From Bosea sp. NBC_00550 (GTDB lineage: Bacteria > Pseudomonadota > Alphaproteobacteria > Rhizobiales > Beijerinckiaceae), in the NCBI RefSeq assembly GCF_026020075.1, contig NZ_CP102773.1:1-64000 (forward strand): 64,000 nucleotides of DNA, given 5' to 3'. The stretch's first letter is position 1, and each line of letters starts with the position of its first letter. The translations under genes and the position numbers were made by a program. Below are positions 1 to 8,324 of the stretch, in pieces. The notes beneath the pieces are model-generated. The model saw nothing but the letters and a program-made list of their open reading frames with translations, was not told the origin of the DNA and ran no database searches.

Positions 1-2
1 TC

Positions 3-128
3 GTACATATCTCCGCCGTCGAACGCGCTGGAATGCGGGACCTGCAGGAAGGCCAGAAGCTTGGATACGAGGTCGCTCGCGACAACCGGTCCGGCAAGAT
101 GGCCGCGGAACAGCTCCAGACTGCGTGA
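3..128 (+). CDS. Cold-shock protein (CspA family), C-terminal part
   Basis: Only the last 41 codons are inside the window; the gene starts before base 1. The translation opens VHISAVERAGM and continues LQEGQKLGYEVARD, the usual C-terminal half of the single OB-fold cold-shock domain (the VHIS strand is an RNA-binding motif), and ends LQTA before TGA. Family members bind single-stranded RNA/DNA as RNA chaperones in the cytoplasm. A strong terminator follows 60 bases later, so the gene probably ends its transcript. The rest of the protein cannot be judged. Confidence 0.85.
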   Translation, partial: VHISAVERAGMRDLQEGQKLGYEVARDNRSGKMAAEQLQTA

Positions 129-186
129 TTAGGCAACCGTCGCCGTTGACCACGGATGTACTGGCACCAGCGACTATAGCCACTCG

Positions 187-216
187 AAAGGCCGGGCATT
201 TGCTCGGCCTTTTTTG
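187..216 (+). terminator. Rho-independent terminator after the cold-shock gene
   Basis: The arms AAAGGCCG and CGGCCTTT flank a short loop and are followed by a run of T (209-215). The position fits termination of the upstream cold-shock transcript. Confidence 0.8.
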
Positions 217-247
217 CTTTTCAATCTAGATACGAATGGAAATCGTA

Positions 248-481
248 ATGTTCGAACTTTCAAAGCAGCGCTTAACGGCCGACAACCAATTTTCGAAGAT
301 CCAAACGCGCTCGCTCTCTCACGCAAGGATTATCTCCGAGACGGAGAAGCTGATCCAGCACCGCGAGGACAACATGCTCAAGCTGCGCGGGCTTCGTTTG
401 GCGAAAGAAGCCAATGTCAAACAGGCTGGCCTTGCAGCACAGATCAAGACGAAGTCGCGGCGCCGTCCGGGCTTCAAATAG
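248..481 (+). CDS. Small conserved protein of unknown function
   Basis: Encodes 77 residues from the ATG at 248, which has GGAA just upstream; an in-frame ATG at 236 would add four residues. The sequence is highly charged and predicted helical (FELSKQRLTADNQFSKIQ, then KLIQHREDN and LRLAKEAN), with a basic tail KSRRRPGFK. There is no signal peptide, membrane segment or catalytic motif. I recall similar short helical proteins beside cold-shock genes in Rhizobiales, but not a named function. The call as a gene rests on the clean frame, charge pattern and position directly after a terminator. Confidence 0.6.
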   Translation: MFELSKQRLTADNQFSKIQTRSLSHARIISETEKLIQHREDNMLKLRGLRLAKEANVKQAGLAAQIKTKSRRRPGFK

Positions 482-613
482 CCCTGGAGCCGAACTCTGT
501 CAGTCTGGCAGTATGTGGCAGCCTTCCGTCAGGACCAGGCTCAATCCGTCCGGCTCATCGATCACGATGTCTGCTCCGTCATTTGTCGCATCCCAATGCT
601 CATCGCTCAATCA

Positions 614-1729
614 TCAGGCGGCAATCGCCTTTTGAACCGGCTCGTATGGCTTGTTGAGACTCTCGGCGACCTGTGGATTTGTGATTCGACCTCGATGCAC
701 ATTCAGGCCGGCGGCGAGGTGCGGGTCTTCTTCAATCGCTTTCAGGCCACGTGCCGCCAATGCTAGGCCGAACGGCAGCGTGGCGTTGTTCAAGGCATAA
801 CTCGATGTGAGCGGTACAGCTCCGGGCATGTTGGCGACGCAATAATGAATGACCCCTTCAATTTCGAAGGTGGGTGAAGCGTGGGTCGTCGGTCGGGATG
901 TTTCGAAACAGCCGCCTTGATCGATCGCAACATCGACGAGCACCGCTCCGCGTTTCATCCTCGAAAGTTGTTCGCGGGAAACGAGACGGGGAGCTGCTGC
1001 CCCCGGAATGAGAACGGCCCCGATCACCACGTCGGCTGCGAGCACCTCCTCTTCGATGGCCTGCTGGGTGGAGAAACGCGTTTTTACGCGACCACCGAAA
1101 TGCTCGTCCAGCTGCCTAAGGCGGGGGAGGGACCGATCAAGAATGACAAGGTCAGCTCCAAGCCCAGCGGCCATCCGGGCGGCATGTGTCCCAACCACCC
1201 CACCGCCAATGATGGCAACGCGCGCGGGTGCCACACCCGGCACCCCTCCGATCAGGATCCCTCGGCCACCCGAGTGCCTCTGCAGGCAAGTCCCCGCTGC
1301 TTCGATTGAAAGTCGGCCAGCAACTTCGCTCATAGGAGCGAGCAAAGGGAGGCCACCAAAGCGATCTGTCACGGTTTCATAGGCGACCGCGGTTACGCCG
1401 GAATTCAGCAGACCGACCGTCTGCTCCGGATCCGGAGCCAGGTGCAGGTACGTGAAAAGAATTTGTCCTTCGCGAAGCTGGGTCCATTCCGACGGCTGAG
1501 GCTCTTTGACCTTTACGATCATCTCAGCCTTAGCGAAAATCTCAGCCGCGGTTGCCACGATGCGTGCGCCGGCAGCTTCGTAAGCCTGATCTGAGGCGGA
1601 GATGCCAGCACCAGCATTCGTCTCGATCAGCACCTCGTGCCCGGCAGACACATACTCTCGCGCGGCTTCCGGCGTTAGGCCGACCCTGTATTCATGAACT
1701 TTGATTTCCTTGGGAACGCCTACGCGCAT
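614..1729 (-). CDS. ald: Alanine dehydrogenase
   Basis: A full-length 371-residue enzyme that interconverts L-alanine with pyruvate and ammonia using NAD, in the cytoplasm. It starts MRVGVPKEIK, typical of the family. The substrate-binding lysine lies in VKVKEP (K75) and the catalytic histidine in YLHLA (H96). The nucleotide-binding loop IIGGGVVG is near residue 175, and DVAIDQGG places the second catalytic acid at D270, as in the well-studied mycobacterial enzyme. The motif YCVANMPGAVP near 290 is also diagnostic. It is transcribed away from an Lrp/AsnC regulator at 1891, and a palindromic site lies between them, so alanine-responsive control by that regulator is likely (inference). No defect is seen. 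Confidence 0.96.
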   Translation of the reverse strand: MRVGVPKEIKVHEYRVGLTPEAAREYVSAGHEVLIETNAGAGISASDQAYEAAGARIVATAAEIFAKAEMIVKVKEPQPSEWTQLREGQILFTYLHLAPDPEQTVGLLNSGVTAVAYETVTDRFGGLPLLAPMSEVAGRLSIEAAGTCLQRHSGGRGILIGGVPGVAPARVAIIGGGVVGTHAARMAAGLGADLVILDRSLPRLRQLDEHFGGRVKTRFSTQQAIEEEVLAADVVIGAVLIPGAAAPRLVSREQLSRMKRGAVLVDVAIDQGGCFETSRPTTHASPTFEIEGVIHYCVANMPGAVPLTSSYALNNATLPFGLALAARGLKAIEEDPHLAAGLNVHRGRITNPQVAESLNKPYEPVQKAIAA

Positions 1730-1788
1730 TGAATCCTCCTGAGTTTGGAGCGGAGATAGTAGCGCAGGAGCTTCAGCGAATTTCGACG

Positions 1789-1813
1789 AATTGCGATAGA
1801 AGTATCGCCAATT
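1789..1813. promoter_or_regulatory. Candidate Lrp/AldR operator in the ald-lrp intergenic region
   Basis: An inverted repeat AATTGCGATA-gaag-TATCGCCAATT, perfect except for one extra base in the right arm. It lies in the 161-bp region between divergent ald and the Lrp-type regulator. AT-rich imperfect palindromes of this kind are usual Lrp-family sites. Binding is inferred. Confidence 0.5.
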
Positions 1814-1890
1814 TCATTGGATTCAAACGATAATTGGGGATATGGCGCTAGCATCGTGCGTAAGCTTGGCCGTGGTCGCAGGAACACAAC

Positions 1891-2388
1891 ATGGCTCTAG
1901 ATAATCTGTCGCGTATCCTTTTGTCCGAACTCGTGGAAGATGGCCGTGCAAGCCATATCAAGCTCGCCGAGCGCATCGGCTTGTCCGCCACGGCAGTAGC
2001 CCGACGACAACGCGCCTTGGAGGAGGAAGGCGTGATCGTCGGCTATCACGCACGATTGAGCCAGAAGGTGCTCGGTCTAGGGGTAACCGTTATCATCAGA
2101 TTGGCTCTGAACAGCCAGAGTGAAGACGCCCTTTCAGCATTCGAAAAGGCCGTCGCCAAATGCCCCTCGGTTTTGAGGTGCTTCTTAATGTCGGGGGAGG
2201 ACGATTATTTGCTCACTGTCATCGCCCGAGACGTCGAGGACTTCGAGCATGTTCACAAGACGCAGTTGTCCCGATTGCCGCACGTTGCGCGAATCCAATC
2301 AAGCTTTGCGCTCCGTCAGGTCATAGAGAGGCCTGTTCTGCCTCCGCTCCAATCAGGAGAGGGGCGCCACGGCCAGACGGACCGATAG
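1891..2388 (+). CDS. Lrp/AsnC-family transcriptional regulator, probable regulator of ald
   Basis: 165 residues. The N-terminal helix-turn-helix (about residues 5-60) reads LSRILLSELVEDGR...LAERIGLSATAVARRQRALEEEGVI. A C-terminal RAM/AsnC ligand-binding domain follows, with the family signature CFLMSGEDDYLLTVIARD. Such proteins form octamers that bind an amino acid and control amino-acid metabolism. The gene is divergent from ald, and AldR-type Lrp proteins elsewhere activate or repress alanine dehydrogenase in response to alanine, so that is the most likely role here. The C-terminal tail after VIERPVLPPL looks slightly extended. Family certain, target inferred. Confidence 0.93.
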   Translation: MALDNLSRILLSELVEDGRASHIKLAERIGLSATAVARRQRALEEEGVIVGYHARLSQKVLGLGVTVIIRLALNSQSEDALSAFEKAVAKCPSVLRCFLMSGEDDYLLTVIARDVEDFEHVHKTQLSRLPHVARIQSSFALRQVIERPVLPPLQSGEGRHGQTDR

Positions 2389-2398
2389 CGGGCAGATG

Positions 2399-2543
2399 AC
2401 GTGACTGCCAACAGTTCTAAAGCGTGCTGGGCCCGATCTCCTGAAGCCTCGGTATTTGCCATCTCGTCTTCACACGTCGTCGCGCTCTGTCCCGATGTCA
2501 GCAGGCGCGTGACGCGTGCCTCGCCCGGCGTGAGATCGAAGAG
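2399..2543 (-). pseudogene. Remnant of a LuxR-type helix-turn-helix domain
   Basis: The minus-strand frame contains FDLTPGEARVTRLLTSGQS, the opening of a LuxR DNA-binding domain (normally LTPAEARV-x-R-L-x-SG-x-S). A degraded counterpart of the closing part (TEASGDRAQHALELLA, normally TG-x-xRQAEL-x-x-LLA) follows. The recognition helix between them is missing or scrambled, and nothing upstream encodes a sensor domain. I read this as a decayed regulator fragment, not a working gene. Confidence 0.5.
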
Positions 2544-2620
2544 AGCATTTCGGGATCGAGGTCGCCGCTTCGGCCGTCGCCGATGCCTCCTGAATGGGAT
2601 CCCCTTTCGCCATTGCCGCA

Positions 2621-2905
2621 CTAGCCGTCGTTCGAAGAGTTCAGTTCGTCGGGCATGACCGCTACATCTCCACCGATGCCCGCGGCCTGGCGCAGCGCGT
2701 TGTTGATACGATCCTGCCAGCCTGGTCCGCCACTCTGAAAATGGTCAAGCACACTGCGATCGATCCGGAGCGAAACGAGTTCTTTCGCTCCGGGAACGCT
2801 CGGCCGCGTGTCGGCGGGCGTCGGTGCTTTCGGAACGGCCGGCTTGAACAGTGCCTCGGCCTTGTCCCGGGCGCTGGTGGGCCTGCGAGTTCTGTCGCTG
2901 TTCAT
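2621..2905 (-). CDS. BrnA-like antitoxin / DUF4415 protein, without an adjacent toxin
   Basis: 94 residues. The C-terminal half reads VSLRIDRSVLDHFQSGGPGWQDRINNALRQAAG, matching in order the ribbon-helix-helix domain of BrnA/DUF4415 antitoxins (SLRID...L..F...GPG.Q.RIN..LR). The N-terminal part is basic and proline-rich (RTRRPTSARDKAEALFKPAVPKAP). BrnA normally binds the BrnT ribonuclease and represses their joint operon, and brnT normally lies immediately upstream. Here the upstream neighbour is MucR and no BrnT-like frame exists, so this is an orphan. It may act only as a DNA-binding protein or be a relic. A longer-lived DUF4415 role cannot be excluded. Confidence 0.75.
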   Translation of the reverse strand: MNSDRTRRPTSARDKAEALFKPAVPKAPTPADTRPSVPGAKELVSLRIDRSVLDHFQSGGPGWQDRINNALRQAAGIGGDVAVMPDELNSSNDG

Positions 2906-2967
2906 GGAGCCTCTTTGTCATTGGTCGCCATGTCGGCCGGTATCGCTCTATCGAGCACGCGTTTCGG

Positions 2968-3426
2968 TCAGGCCTTGGCCTTCACCCGCCGTGGGCTCTT
3001 GGCAATTGGAGTCTTGCCGAGAGCGGCTGCAGCCTTCCGACCAAGACCAAACGACTTGGCCAAGGCTGAGCGCGCTTCGGCATAGTTGGGTGCCACCATC
3101 GGATAATCGGAAGGCAGGCCCCATTTCACTCGGTACTGGTCAGGCGTCATGCCGTACTTGCTGCTGAGATGGCGCTTCAGCGATCTAAATGCCTTGCCGT
3201 CTTCAAGGGAGATGATCGCATCCGGGGTAACCGACTTCCTGATCGAAACCGCTGGGACAAGCGGCTGGGCAGCAGGCGCGGCAGCTTCAGCTCCCAAGCC
3301 AGTCAGTGCCGCATGAGTCTTCGCGATAAGCTCGGGCAGATCGGCGCGGGTAACATTGTTATGTGCCACGTAGGCCGCAACGACCATCGCTGACAGATCG
3401 ATAAGCTGGTTGTTGTCTTCAGACAT
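2968..3426 (-). CDS. MucR/Ros-family zinc-finger-type regulator lacking the zinc cysteines
   Basis: 152 residues. The N-terminal part (LIDLSAMVVAAYVAHNNV...ELIAKTHAAL) is the oligomerisation segment of MucR proteins. The DNA-binding part follows, with SLEDGKAFRSLKRHL, GMTPDQYRVKWGL and SDYPMVAPNYAEARS. In classical Ros/MucR the finger has two cysteines before the two histidines (CLECGK...KRHL); here those positions are Ser and Asp, so zinc binding is not expected. Zinc-free homologues are known in Mesorhizobium, so the protein is probably functional. MucR proteins are H-NS-like silencers of AT-rich DNA and regulate exopolysaccharide and symbiosis genes. The last 25 residues are a basic tail (KSPRRVKAKA). 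Confidence 0.92.
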   Translation of the reverse strand: MSEDNNQLIDLSAMVVAAYVAHNNVTRADLPELIAKTHAALTGLGAEAAAPAAQPLVPAVSIRKSVTPDAIISLEDGKAFRSLKRHLSSKYGMTPDQYRVKWGLPSDYPMVAPNYAEARSALAKSFGLGRKAAAALGKTPIAKSPRRVKAKA

Positions 3427-3814
3427 TGGTCTTTGTGATCCCAGGAGATGATCGGAATGGATGGCGACGCAGACGTTGTCCTCGCCGAGGTTGGGGGTGA
3501 GCTAGCCGCTACGCCGAGCGGCTCGCAACAATTTTCGAGGCTGCCTTTGACTATATCATACGGAGCTAAAAGGCTGCAGCCTGTCGCAGCACCGGCGAGA
3601 GGGGGGTGATAGTACGTCTGCTCATTATTATGGCCAAGGGCCAAGCGGTGCGAAGACTGACGGTCAATGAGGCGTCGAGCCGTCGGATTTTGCCACGAAG
3701 GTGAGATGCCTGTCCGATTAGGCAGTGACAAGGAGGACAATATCGGACTCATCCTCCAACTCCGCCCTCATCCCTTGTGAGAAGCTGCCGGGGTCGACCG
3801 ATCGATATCGCCTA

Positions 3815-4052
3815 TTAGCGTGCCGCTGCACCACCATCTGTGTTCATTATGGACAAGGCGATAGGCAATCGGGATCCGTGCCGTCGCGCATCGACGGCGA
3901 CTAGGTCCGCCGCGATGTAAGCCAACCGCGCCCGCTCCTTCGCGGCATCCTCGACGGAAATAGTCGGTCGGCCTTAGTTTACTCCACGCGGTCTCCAAAG
4001 CGGCGTCCGCGCGGGCCAGGTCGACCGGGTCAATCAACGACGAGAACGGCAT
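3815..4052 (-). pseudogene. Frameshifted copy of the MPFSSL small-protein family
   Basis: The minus strand starts MPFSSLIDPVDLARADAALETAW after a GGAGGAG ribosome site. The frame then breaks near base 3955, and the rest of the family pattern appears in another frame (VEDAAKERARLAYIAADLVAVDA), ending at TAA 3815-3817. Intact relatives are at 14641-14934, 55813-56061 and 59681-60001. One indel separates the two halves, so either the gene is dead or the sequence has an error. Confidence 0.7.
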
Positions 4053-4229
4053 GTCTCCTCCCCCCGCGGGGCGTGCGGCCGAAAATTTAGGCAGCCGCAT
4101 CGCCGGCGCAAGATTGAGGCGAGACAAAAAAAGGTTGGGCCATTGCGCTCGCGTCGCGGATGCGGTGCGGCGGTGGCCGATGCGTTCTAGGCTCCACCGA
4201 TCCAGCCCAGCGGATCAGGGAGAAGAGCG

Positions 4230-5259
4230 ATGAGTGCTTTGTCGGTTTGGACGTTTCGGTAAAGACGACGAGCGTCTGCGTGATGGACGCAGGCGGATCG
4301 ATCATCAGGGACGGCAAGACTGAGAGTTCGCCGGAGGCGATCGGCGCGTTCCTGTCAGCGTGTAGTGACCGCTATTCGCGGGTCGGCCTGGAAGCCGGCC
4401 CGCTGTGCCAATGGCTCTATGCCGGTCTTATGAAGGCAGGCTTTCCGGTGATCTGCATCGAGACGCGGCACGCTCAGGCGGTTCTAAGCGCCCGGCCGAA
4501 CAAGACCGACCGTAACGATGCACGCGGCATCGCGCAGATGATGCGGGTCGGGCTCTATCGCCCGGTCCACGTCAAGACGATGGCCAGCCAGAAGATTAGA
4601 GCGCTGCTGAGTGGCCGACGCTTCCTTCAGGCCAAGCTGCTCGATGTCCAGAACAGCATTCGCGGCCTGCTCCGCAACTTCGGCCTCAAGGTCGGCATGG
4701 TACGCGGGCTCGCTATGAAGCGCGCATCCTCGAGCTGATTGAGGACGCGCCCTCCTTGCAAGCGATCATCGAGCCGATGCTGGCGGTGCGCCGGGTCGTT
4801 CGTGAACAGTATGTCGGCCTGCACAAGAAGATGCTGGCTCTGGCGCGCGCCGACGACGATTGCCTCCTGCTGATGAGCGCCCCCGGCGTGGGCCCGCTCG
4901 TAGCTCTGACCTATCGTGCTGCAATCGACGAGCCGGTCCGCTTCCTGCGCTCCCGCTCCGTCGGCGCCCATTTCGGATTAGCACCGCGAACGCATCAATC
5001 CGGCGAGATCGACCGGCGCGGCAGGATCACCAAAAACGGTGACGAGACACTACGATCAGCCCTATTCGAGGCGGCGCTTGTCCTCCTGCGACCGCAGGCC
5101 AAGCCATCGGCCCTCAAGGCCTGGGGCCTGCGTGTCGCCAAGCGTCGGGGCATGGCTAAGGCGATGATCGCGGTCGCGCGCCGACTATCCGTCATTCTGC
5201 ATCGGATGTGGGTCGATCGCATGCCGTTCCGCTGGACAGCGGAGCCAATCCAAGCCTGA
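4230..5259 (+). mobile_element. IS110-family transposase, frameshifted
   Basis: Two frames joined near base 4700 make one IS110-type transposase of about 340 residues. The N-terminal DEDD nuclease domain shows GLDVSVKTTSV (first Asp), GLEAGP (Glu) and NKTDRNDARGIA (Asp). After the break the C-terminal domain shows APGVGPLVALTYRAAID and the catalytic-serine region HQSGEIDRRGRITKNGD. IS110 enzymes act with a structured bridge RNA and leave no clear terminal repeats; I could not fix the ends. The start is also doubtful, because the first plausible ATG (4230) is out of frame with GLDVSV, suggesting a second lesion. The copy is therefore probably inactive. Confidence 0.88.
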
Positions 5260-5451
5260 CCTCACCAACAGCGTTTCGAGATCCGCCACTGGGCGGAGCG
5301 ATGTCCCGCAGGGACCGAAGGGCGGTGAGATCGAGGGCCGGTTGGAGACCGCGAGGTCACTCCGCGAAAAAGCGTGATCCACCACTCATCGGATCCAACC
5401 ATGAAGCGGCCAAGGCGCTGACTTCGGAGAGAAGCCCGAGACCTGGCGGGA

Positions 5452-5778
5452 CTACGCCGTGCGAGGAGCAACGAGGATTACAGCCATGCCCAATAAGCAA
5501 ATGGCCGCGCCTGTGACGTCCCATCGATCCGGCCGCACATCCTCGACAACCCAGAGCCAAAGCAGCGAGGCAGCGATGTAAATCCCACCGTAGGCAGCAT
5601 ACGCGCGACCGGCTGCATCAGAATGAACGAAGGTGAGCGCGTAGGCGAACGCGATCAAAGAGCAGACCCCCGGGGCAATCCACCAAATGGACTTGCCCAT
5701 ACGGATCCACGCCCAAAACGCGAAGCATCCGGCAATCTCAGCGATCGCCGCTACGACAAACGCTGTAGCCGTTTGCAC
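5452..5778 (-). CDS. UPF0060/YnfA-family small membrane protein
   Basis: 108 residues, the normal family length, with four hydrophobic segments (roughly 5-25, 33-50, 62-82 and 88-105). Family marks are [36 protein letters not shown] and the motif [16 protein letters not shown], ending VAPRTA. It is an inner-membrane protein; YnfA homologues resemble small multidrug transporters, but the substrate is not settled. It lies just downstream of the IS110 remnant and is intact, so the insertion did not truncate it. Confidence 0.92.
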   Translation of the reverse strand: MQTATAFVVAAIAEIAGCFAFWAWIRMGKSIWWIAPGVCSLIAFAYALTFVHSDAAGRAYAAYGGIYIAASLLWLWVVEDVRPDRWDVTGAAICLLGMAVILVAPRTA

Positions 5779-6342
5779 GCTAAACCTCCAGAATCACACG
5801 CAAGGAAAGTGTAGCCCGCTTGACAGCCAATGACCCAATAGAGAAGCCCGCCAGCCAGACGCAAGCGGGGCAGCTCAAGCCAAAGGGATCGGTCGGGCGT
5901 TTAGGCCAGGGGCTGGATGGCCGCTGACGACCTAAATCGGTCGTCAGCGGCTAGTCCCGAGTGCGAAAAGCTGCCCTTTGCGATTTCCAGCATTCTTCTG
6001 GCGCGGCGCCGCGCCGGCCCAGCTAGCGCATTTAATTCGCGATGCGCGATTGAAGCCCCGGTCGAGCATCCTCCGTGGCCTGCTAAGCCGCATCGCTTAG
6101 GCCAGCGGCTTATCTGCCGGCGGTCAGGAGCCCATGACCACCTAGTGCGGCGAGAATCCAATCCGCGTTATATTCAAGTTAGCATAACGAGCGGGCCGTA
6201 AGCTTGAGCAGAATTCTCTGAACATCTGTTCATAATCGACCGCATTGAGCCTTAAAGCTTCGGAAGCGAACAAGAGCGTGGAACTCTTTGTAACCTTTCT
6301 AAGTTGTGGGCACGTCTGGGGGATCAATTTGGAGGTCGTCTG
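5779..6342. other. Gene-free interval
   Basis: No supported coding frame: the open frames here lack ribosome sites and recognisable domains. The interval contains the palindrome at 5920-5951 and, near 5846-5870, a GC-rich hairpin-like sequence (GCCCGCC ... GCGGGG) resembling the terminator at 60074-60106. Confidence 0.5.
5920..5951. repeat. Perfect 13-bp inverted repeat
   Basis: GCCGCTGACGACC, a 6-base loop (TAAATC), then GGTCGTCAGCGGC. No T run follows on either strand, so it is not a classical terminator; it may be a hairpin or a protein site. Confidence 0.75.
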
Positions 6343-6756
6343 ATGAAGAAGATCATTCTTGCCGCTGCCATTGTGTTGGCTCCCATGGCGGCAGTTGCTC
6401 AGAATCCGGAAGGCGCGCGAGGTGGTGCTGCCGCCGGTGCCGCAGCTGGCGCGGTAGGGGGAGCGGTTGTAGGCGGACCAGTCGGTGCGGTCGTTGGTGG
6501 TGTCGGCGGAGCTGTCGTCGGCGGAATCGCCGGAGATAACACGCCCCGCTTCAAGACCTATGTCCGTCAGCATGAAGTTCCCTCGTACGCCTATCGCGAG
6601 GAAGTTCGCGTCGGTGCGGTGTTGCCGGAGCGTGGCGTGACCTATCGCGACGTCCCCGCGGAATTCGGCGTGAAGGGCTATAGCTATACGACGATTAATG
6701 ATCGCACGGTGATCGTCGAGCCGAAAACCCGCAAGATCATTCAGGTGATCGAGTAA
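6343..6756 (+). CDS. Secreted/envelope DUF1236-type protein with a glycine zipper
   Basis: 137 residues from the ATG at 6343, preceded by GGAGG; upstream in-frame ATGs are less likely. A signal peptide (MKKIILAAAIVLAPMAAVAQ) leads. Residues about 22-65 are a Gly/Ala/Val-rich zipper (GGAAAGAAAGAVGGAVVGG, then VGGVGGAVVGG), a membrane-associating pattern. The C-terminal third (TYVRQHEVPSYAYREEVRVGAVLP, GVTYRDVPAEFGV, YTTINDRTVIVEP, RKIIQVIE) is the DUF1236 domain common in Rhizobiales, of unknown function. It is a single gene ending in a hairpin. Confidence 0.9.
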   Translation: MKKIILAAAIVLAPMAAVAQNPEGARGGAAAGAAAGAVGGAVVGGPVGAVVGGVGGAVVGGIAGDNTPRFKTYVRQHEVPSYAYREEVRVGAVLPERGVTYRDVPAEFGVKGYSYTTINDRTVIVEPKTRKIIQVIE

Positions 6757-6762
6757 ACCTTG

Positions 6763-6792
6763 GATGGCCCACCTTCTCGAAGGCGGGCCATC
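6763..6792 (+). terminator. Hairpin terminator after the DUF1236 gene
   Basis: GATGGCCCACCTT, loop CTCG, then AAGGCGGGCCATC (one mismatch), starting 7 bases after the stop codon. The T tract is short (GGTTTCG), so termination may be partial. Confidence 0.65.
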
Positions 6793-6901
6793 GGTTTCGA
6801 GGCGAGCCTCCCAAGTGCAGTTATCGGCCCGCGACCCTATCGCGGCCTTGAGGCTTACCCATTCTCATCCTTGAGAAACTCTCATTTTCCGGAGCAATCC
6901 T

Positions 6902-7177
6902 ATGAAGAAATTTCTATTACTCGCCCCGCTGGCGTTTATCGCGATGCCGCTGGCGGCGGCCCCCGCTCTTGCTGAAACGGTGGTCATCAAGGAGCGGCGC
7001 CACGTCGATTCAGGTCTGCACCGCGGCTGGCGAAATGGGCATGGCCACGGCGTTCGAAAAGTCGTGGTGCGCCACGAAGTCGGCCATCGCGGCACGACGC
7101 GCGTCACCCAAAAGATCACCCATACCAACGCCTATGGCGACCGGGTAACGCGAAAAGTAACCCGCGATATCAATTGA
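6902..7177 (+). CDS. Small secreted basic protein of unknown function
   Basis: 91 residues. A clear signal peptide (KKFLLLAPLAFIAMPLAAAPALA) precedes a basic mature part with HRGWRNGHGHGVRKVVVRHE and repeated VT.K(I/V)T elements (TRVTQKITHTNAYGDRVTRKVT). It is probably periplasmic or envelope-associated. The start has a GGAG-like site (ggagcaatcct). Homologues are common as short hypothetical proteins in Bosea and Methylobacterium, as far as I recall; no function is known. A weak hairpin (7184-7208) follows. Confidence 0.75.
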   Translation: MKKFLLLAPLAFIAMPLAAAPALAETVVIKERRHVDSGLHRGWRNGHGHGVRKVVVRHEVGHRGTTRVTQKITHTNAYGDRVTRKVTRDIN

Positions 7178-7264
7178 CTAAAGCGGGGATGGTCGACCGC
7201 CGTCCCCTCACTTTCAATGAGATCATCCAGCGGTTTTGCAGAATTTTGGGAGCAAGAAGGCGAT

Positions 7265-7516
7265 ATGCGACGTCCTCATACAGTATTGGCTGTTGTCGCG
7301 CTCCTTTCGTGCGGTTCTGCTGCATATGCGGCCGAGGACCATGAGGAGCGCTCGAATAATGTAGCGATCACAGGGGTCGAAGTCAGCACCCGCATTGCTT
7401 TGGGACGTCACTGGACTAACGGACCCCAAGCTTCGCCGGTCGAACCTGAGGACCGTGCGGCGGAGCTGTCGCGAGAGCGCAAGAATCGCAAGGTCAGGAT
7501 CGTCTACCCGTTTTGA
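7265..7516 (+). CDS. Small secreted protein of unknown function
   Basis: 83 residues from the ATG at 7265, which has AAGGCG upstream. The signal peptide is MRRPHTVLAVVALLSCGSAAYA; the mature part is acidic then basic (EDHEERSNN, EDRAAELSRERKNRKVRIVYPF). The preceding in-frame ATG at 7217 would bury the signal sequence and is rejected. It lies in a run of small exported proteins (6343, 6902) and may share an envelope role, but nothing in the sequence gives a function. Confidence 0.65.
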   Translation: MRRPHTVLAVVALLSCGSAAYAAEDHEERSNNVAITGVEVSTRIALGRHWTNGPQASPVEPEDRAAELSRERKNRKVRIVYPF

Positions 7517-7859
7517 GCGCAAGTCTGCAGATTAGGCAGCACAAGCTGGGCCGCTGACGATGGCGAAGCGAAATGCCGGGCAGCTCTTGATGAAGGTCTG
7601 CCTCGGTCAGGGAGTCGAAGCTCGCTTAGACCGCATTCAGAGTGAGCTGGCGGGCTCAGCGAGAGTCAGCTTTCCAAACATGACGCTGTGCGGCGAATGA
7701 CGAAAAGGCAAGGCGGGTGCCCCGCCGTGCTCTGTGGTCCGAGGTCGGTCTGCGCGATAACCGGAAGTTGGCAGTTTGACGGGAGGCGGACGCACGCGCC
7801 CTGCGTGCCGTTATCTCTGATGCTTCCAGAGGCAGCCTCTTTGGAACCACTTCGAGCAG
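7517..7859. other. Gene-free interval
   Basis: No supported gene. The minus-strand frame that continues from the channel remnant to 7666 has lost all similarity to the family here. Confidence 0.45.
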
Positions 7860-8238
7860 GAACAAAAAGGTTTAGCGCAAGGAACCAGTGATTGCTCCGG
7901 GCGTAGATGCGTCCAAAATAATGATGCTGCAGCCAGTATGCGCCAATCACCCAATGGCAACGACCAGTGCCAGACGTTCGCGCCATTGCTTGGCCATGGC
8001 GCTTGCGAGGTCGTTGTAGTCGCGGGGGGCGGTCGGGAGAACCCGGCACCTTGTTTTCACCGATCAGCAGGGTCAGAGCGATAGCGAAAACTGCGTCGAT
8101 AAACCCCTCGAGGCGCTTGAGTCCGCGCTCGGCGCCGTGCGTCTGCGCGTCGCTGACCATACGCCTCAACGTCTGGGCAACCGCAGGCTTCCCGAAAGCT
8201 TCCCGAGCATGTCGAATGCCTTTTAGCCAAGCGAGCAT
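7860..8238 (-). pseudogene. TMEM175/DUF1211-type potassium-channel remnant
   Basis: The minus strand reads GLKRLEGFIDAVFAIALTLLI followed by E-x-KVPGSP, the first membrane helix and loop of bacterial TMEM175 channels. After a broken stretch come VIGAYWLQHHYFGRIYARS and WFLALNLF, the third helix region. The intervening helix and the whole C-terminal half are lost through frameshifts. Intact members are about 200 residues with six helices. This copy cannot make a channel. Confidence 0.75.
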
Positions 8239-8298
8239 GCCCGATCAGCAGCATACATTGAATCCGTGCGCCTAACGGCCGCTAGAACGTCCTTTAGG

Positions 8299-8324
8299 CC
8301 AGCGTTTCCAATCTGAAACGTTGG
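8299..8324. repeat. Imperfect inverted repeat upstream of the channel remnant
   Basis: CCAGCGTTTC - caatct - GAAACGTTGG, nine of ten positions paired, about 60 bases upstream of the first codon of the channel remnant. It could be an old operator; evidence is weak. Confidence 0.35.
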
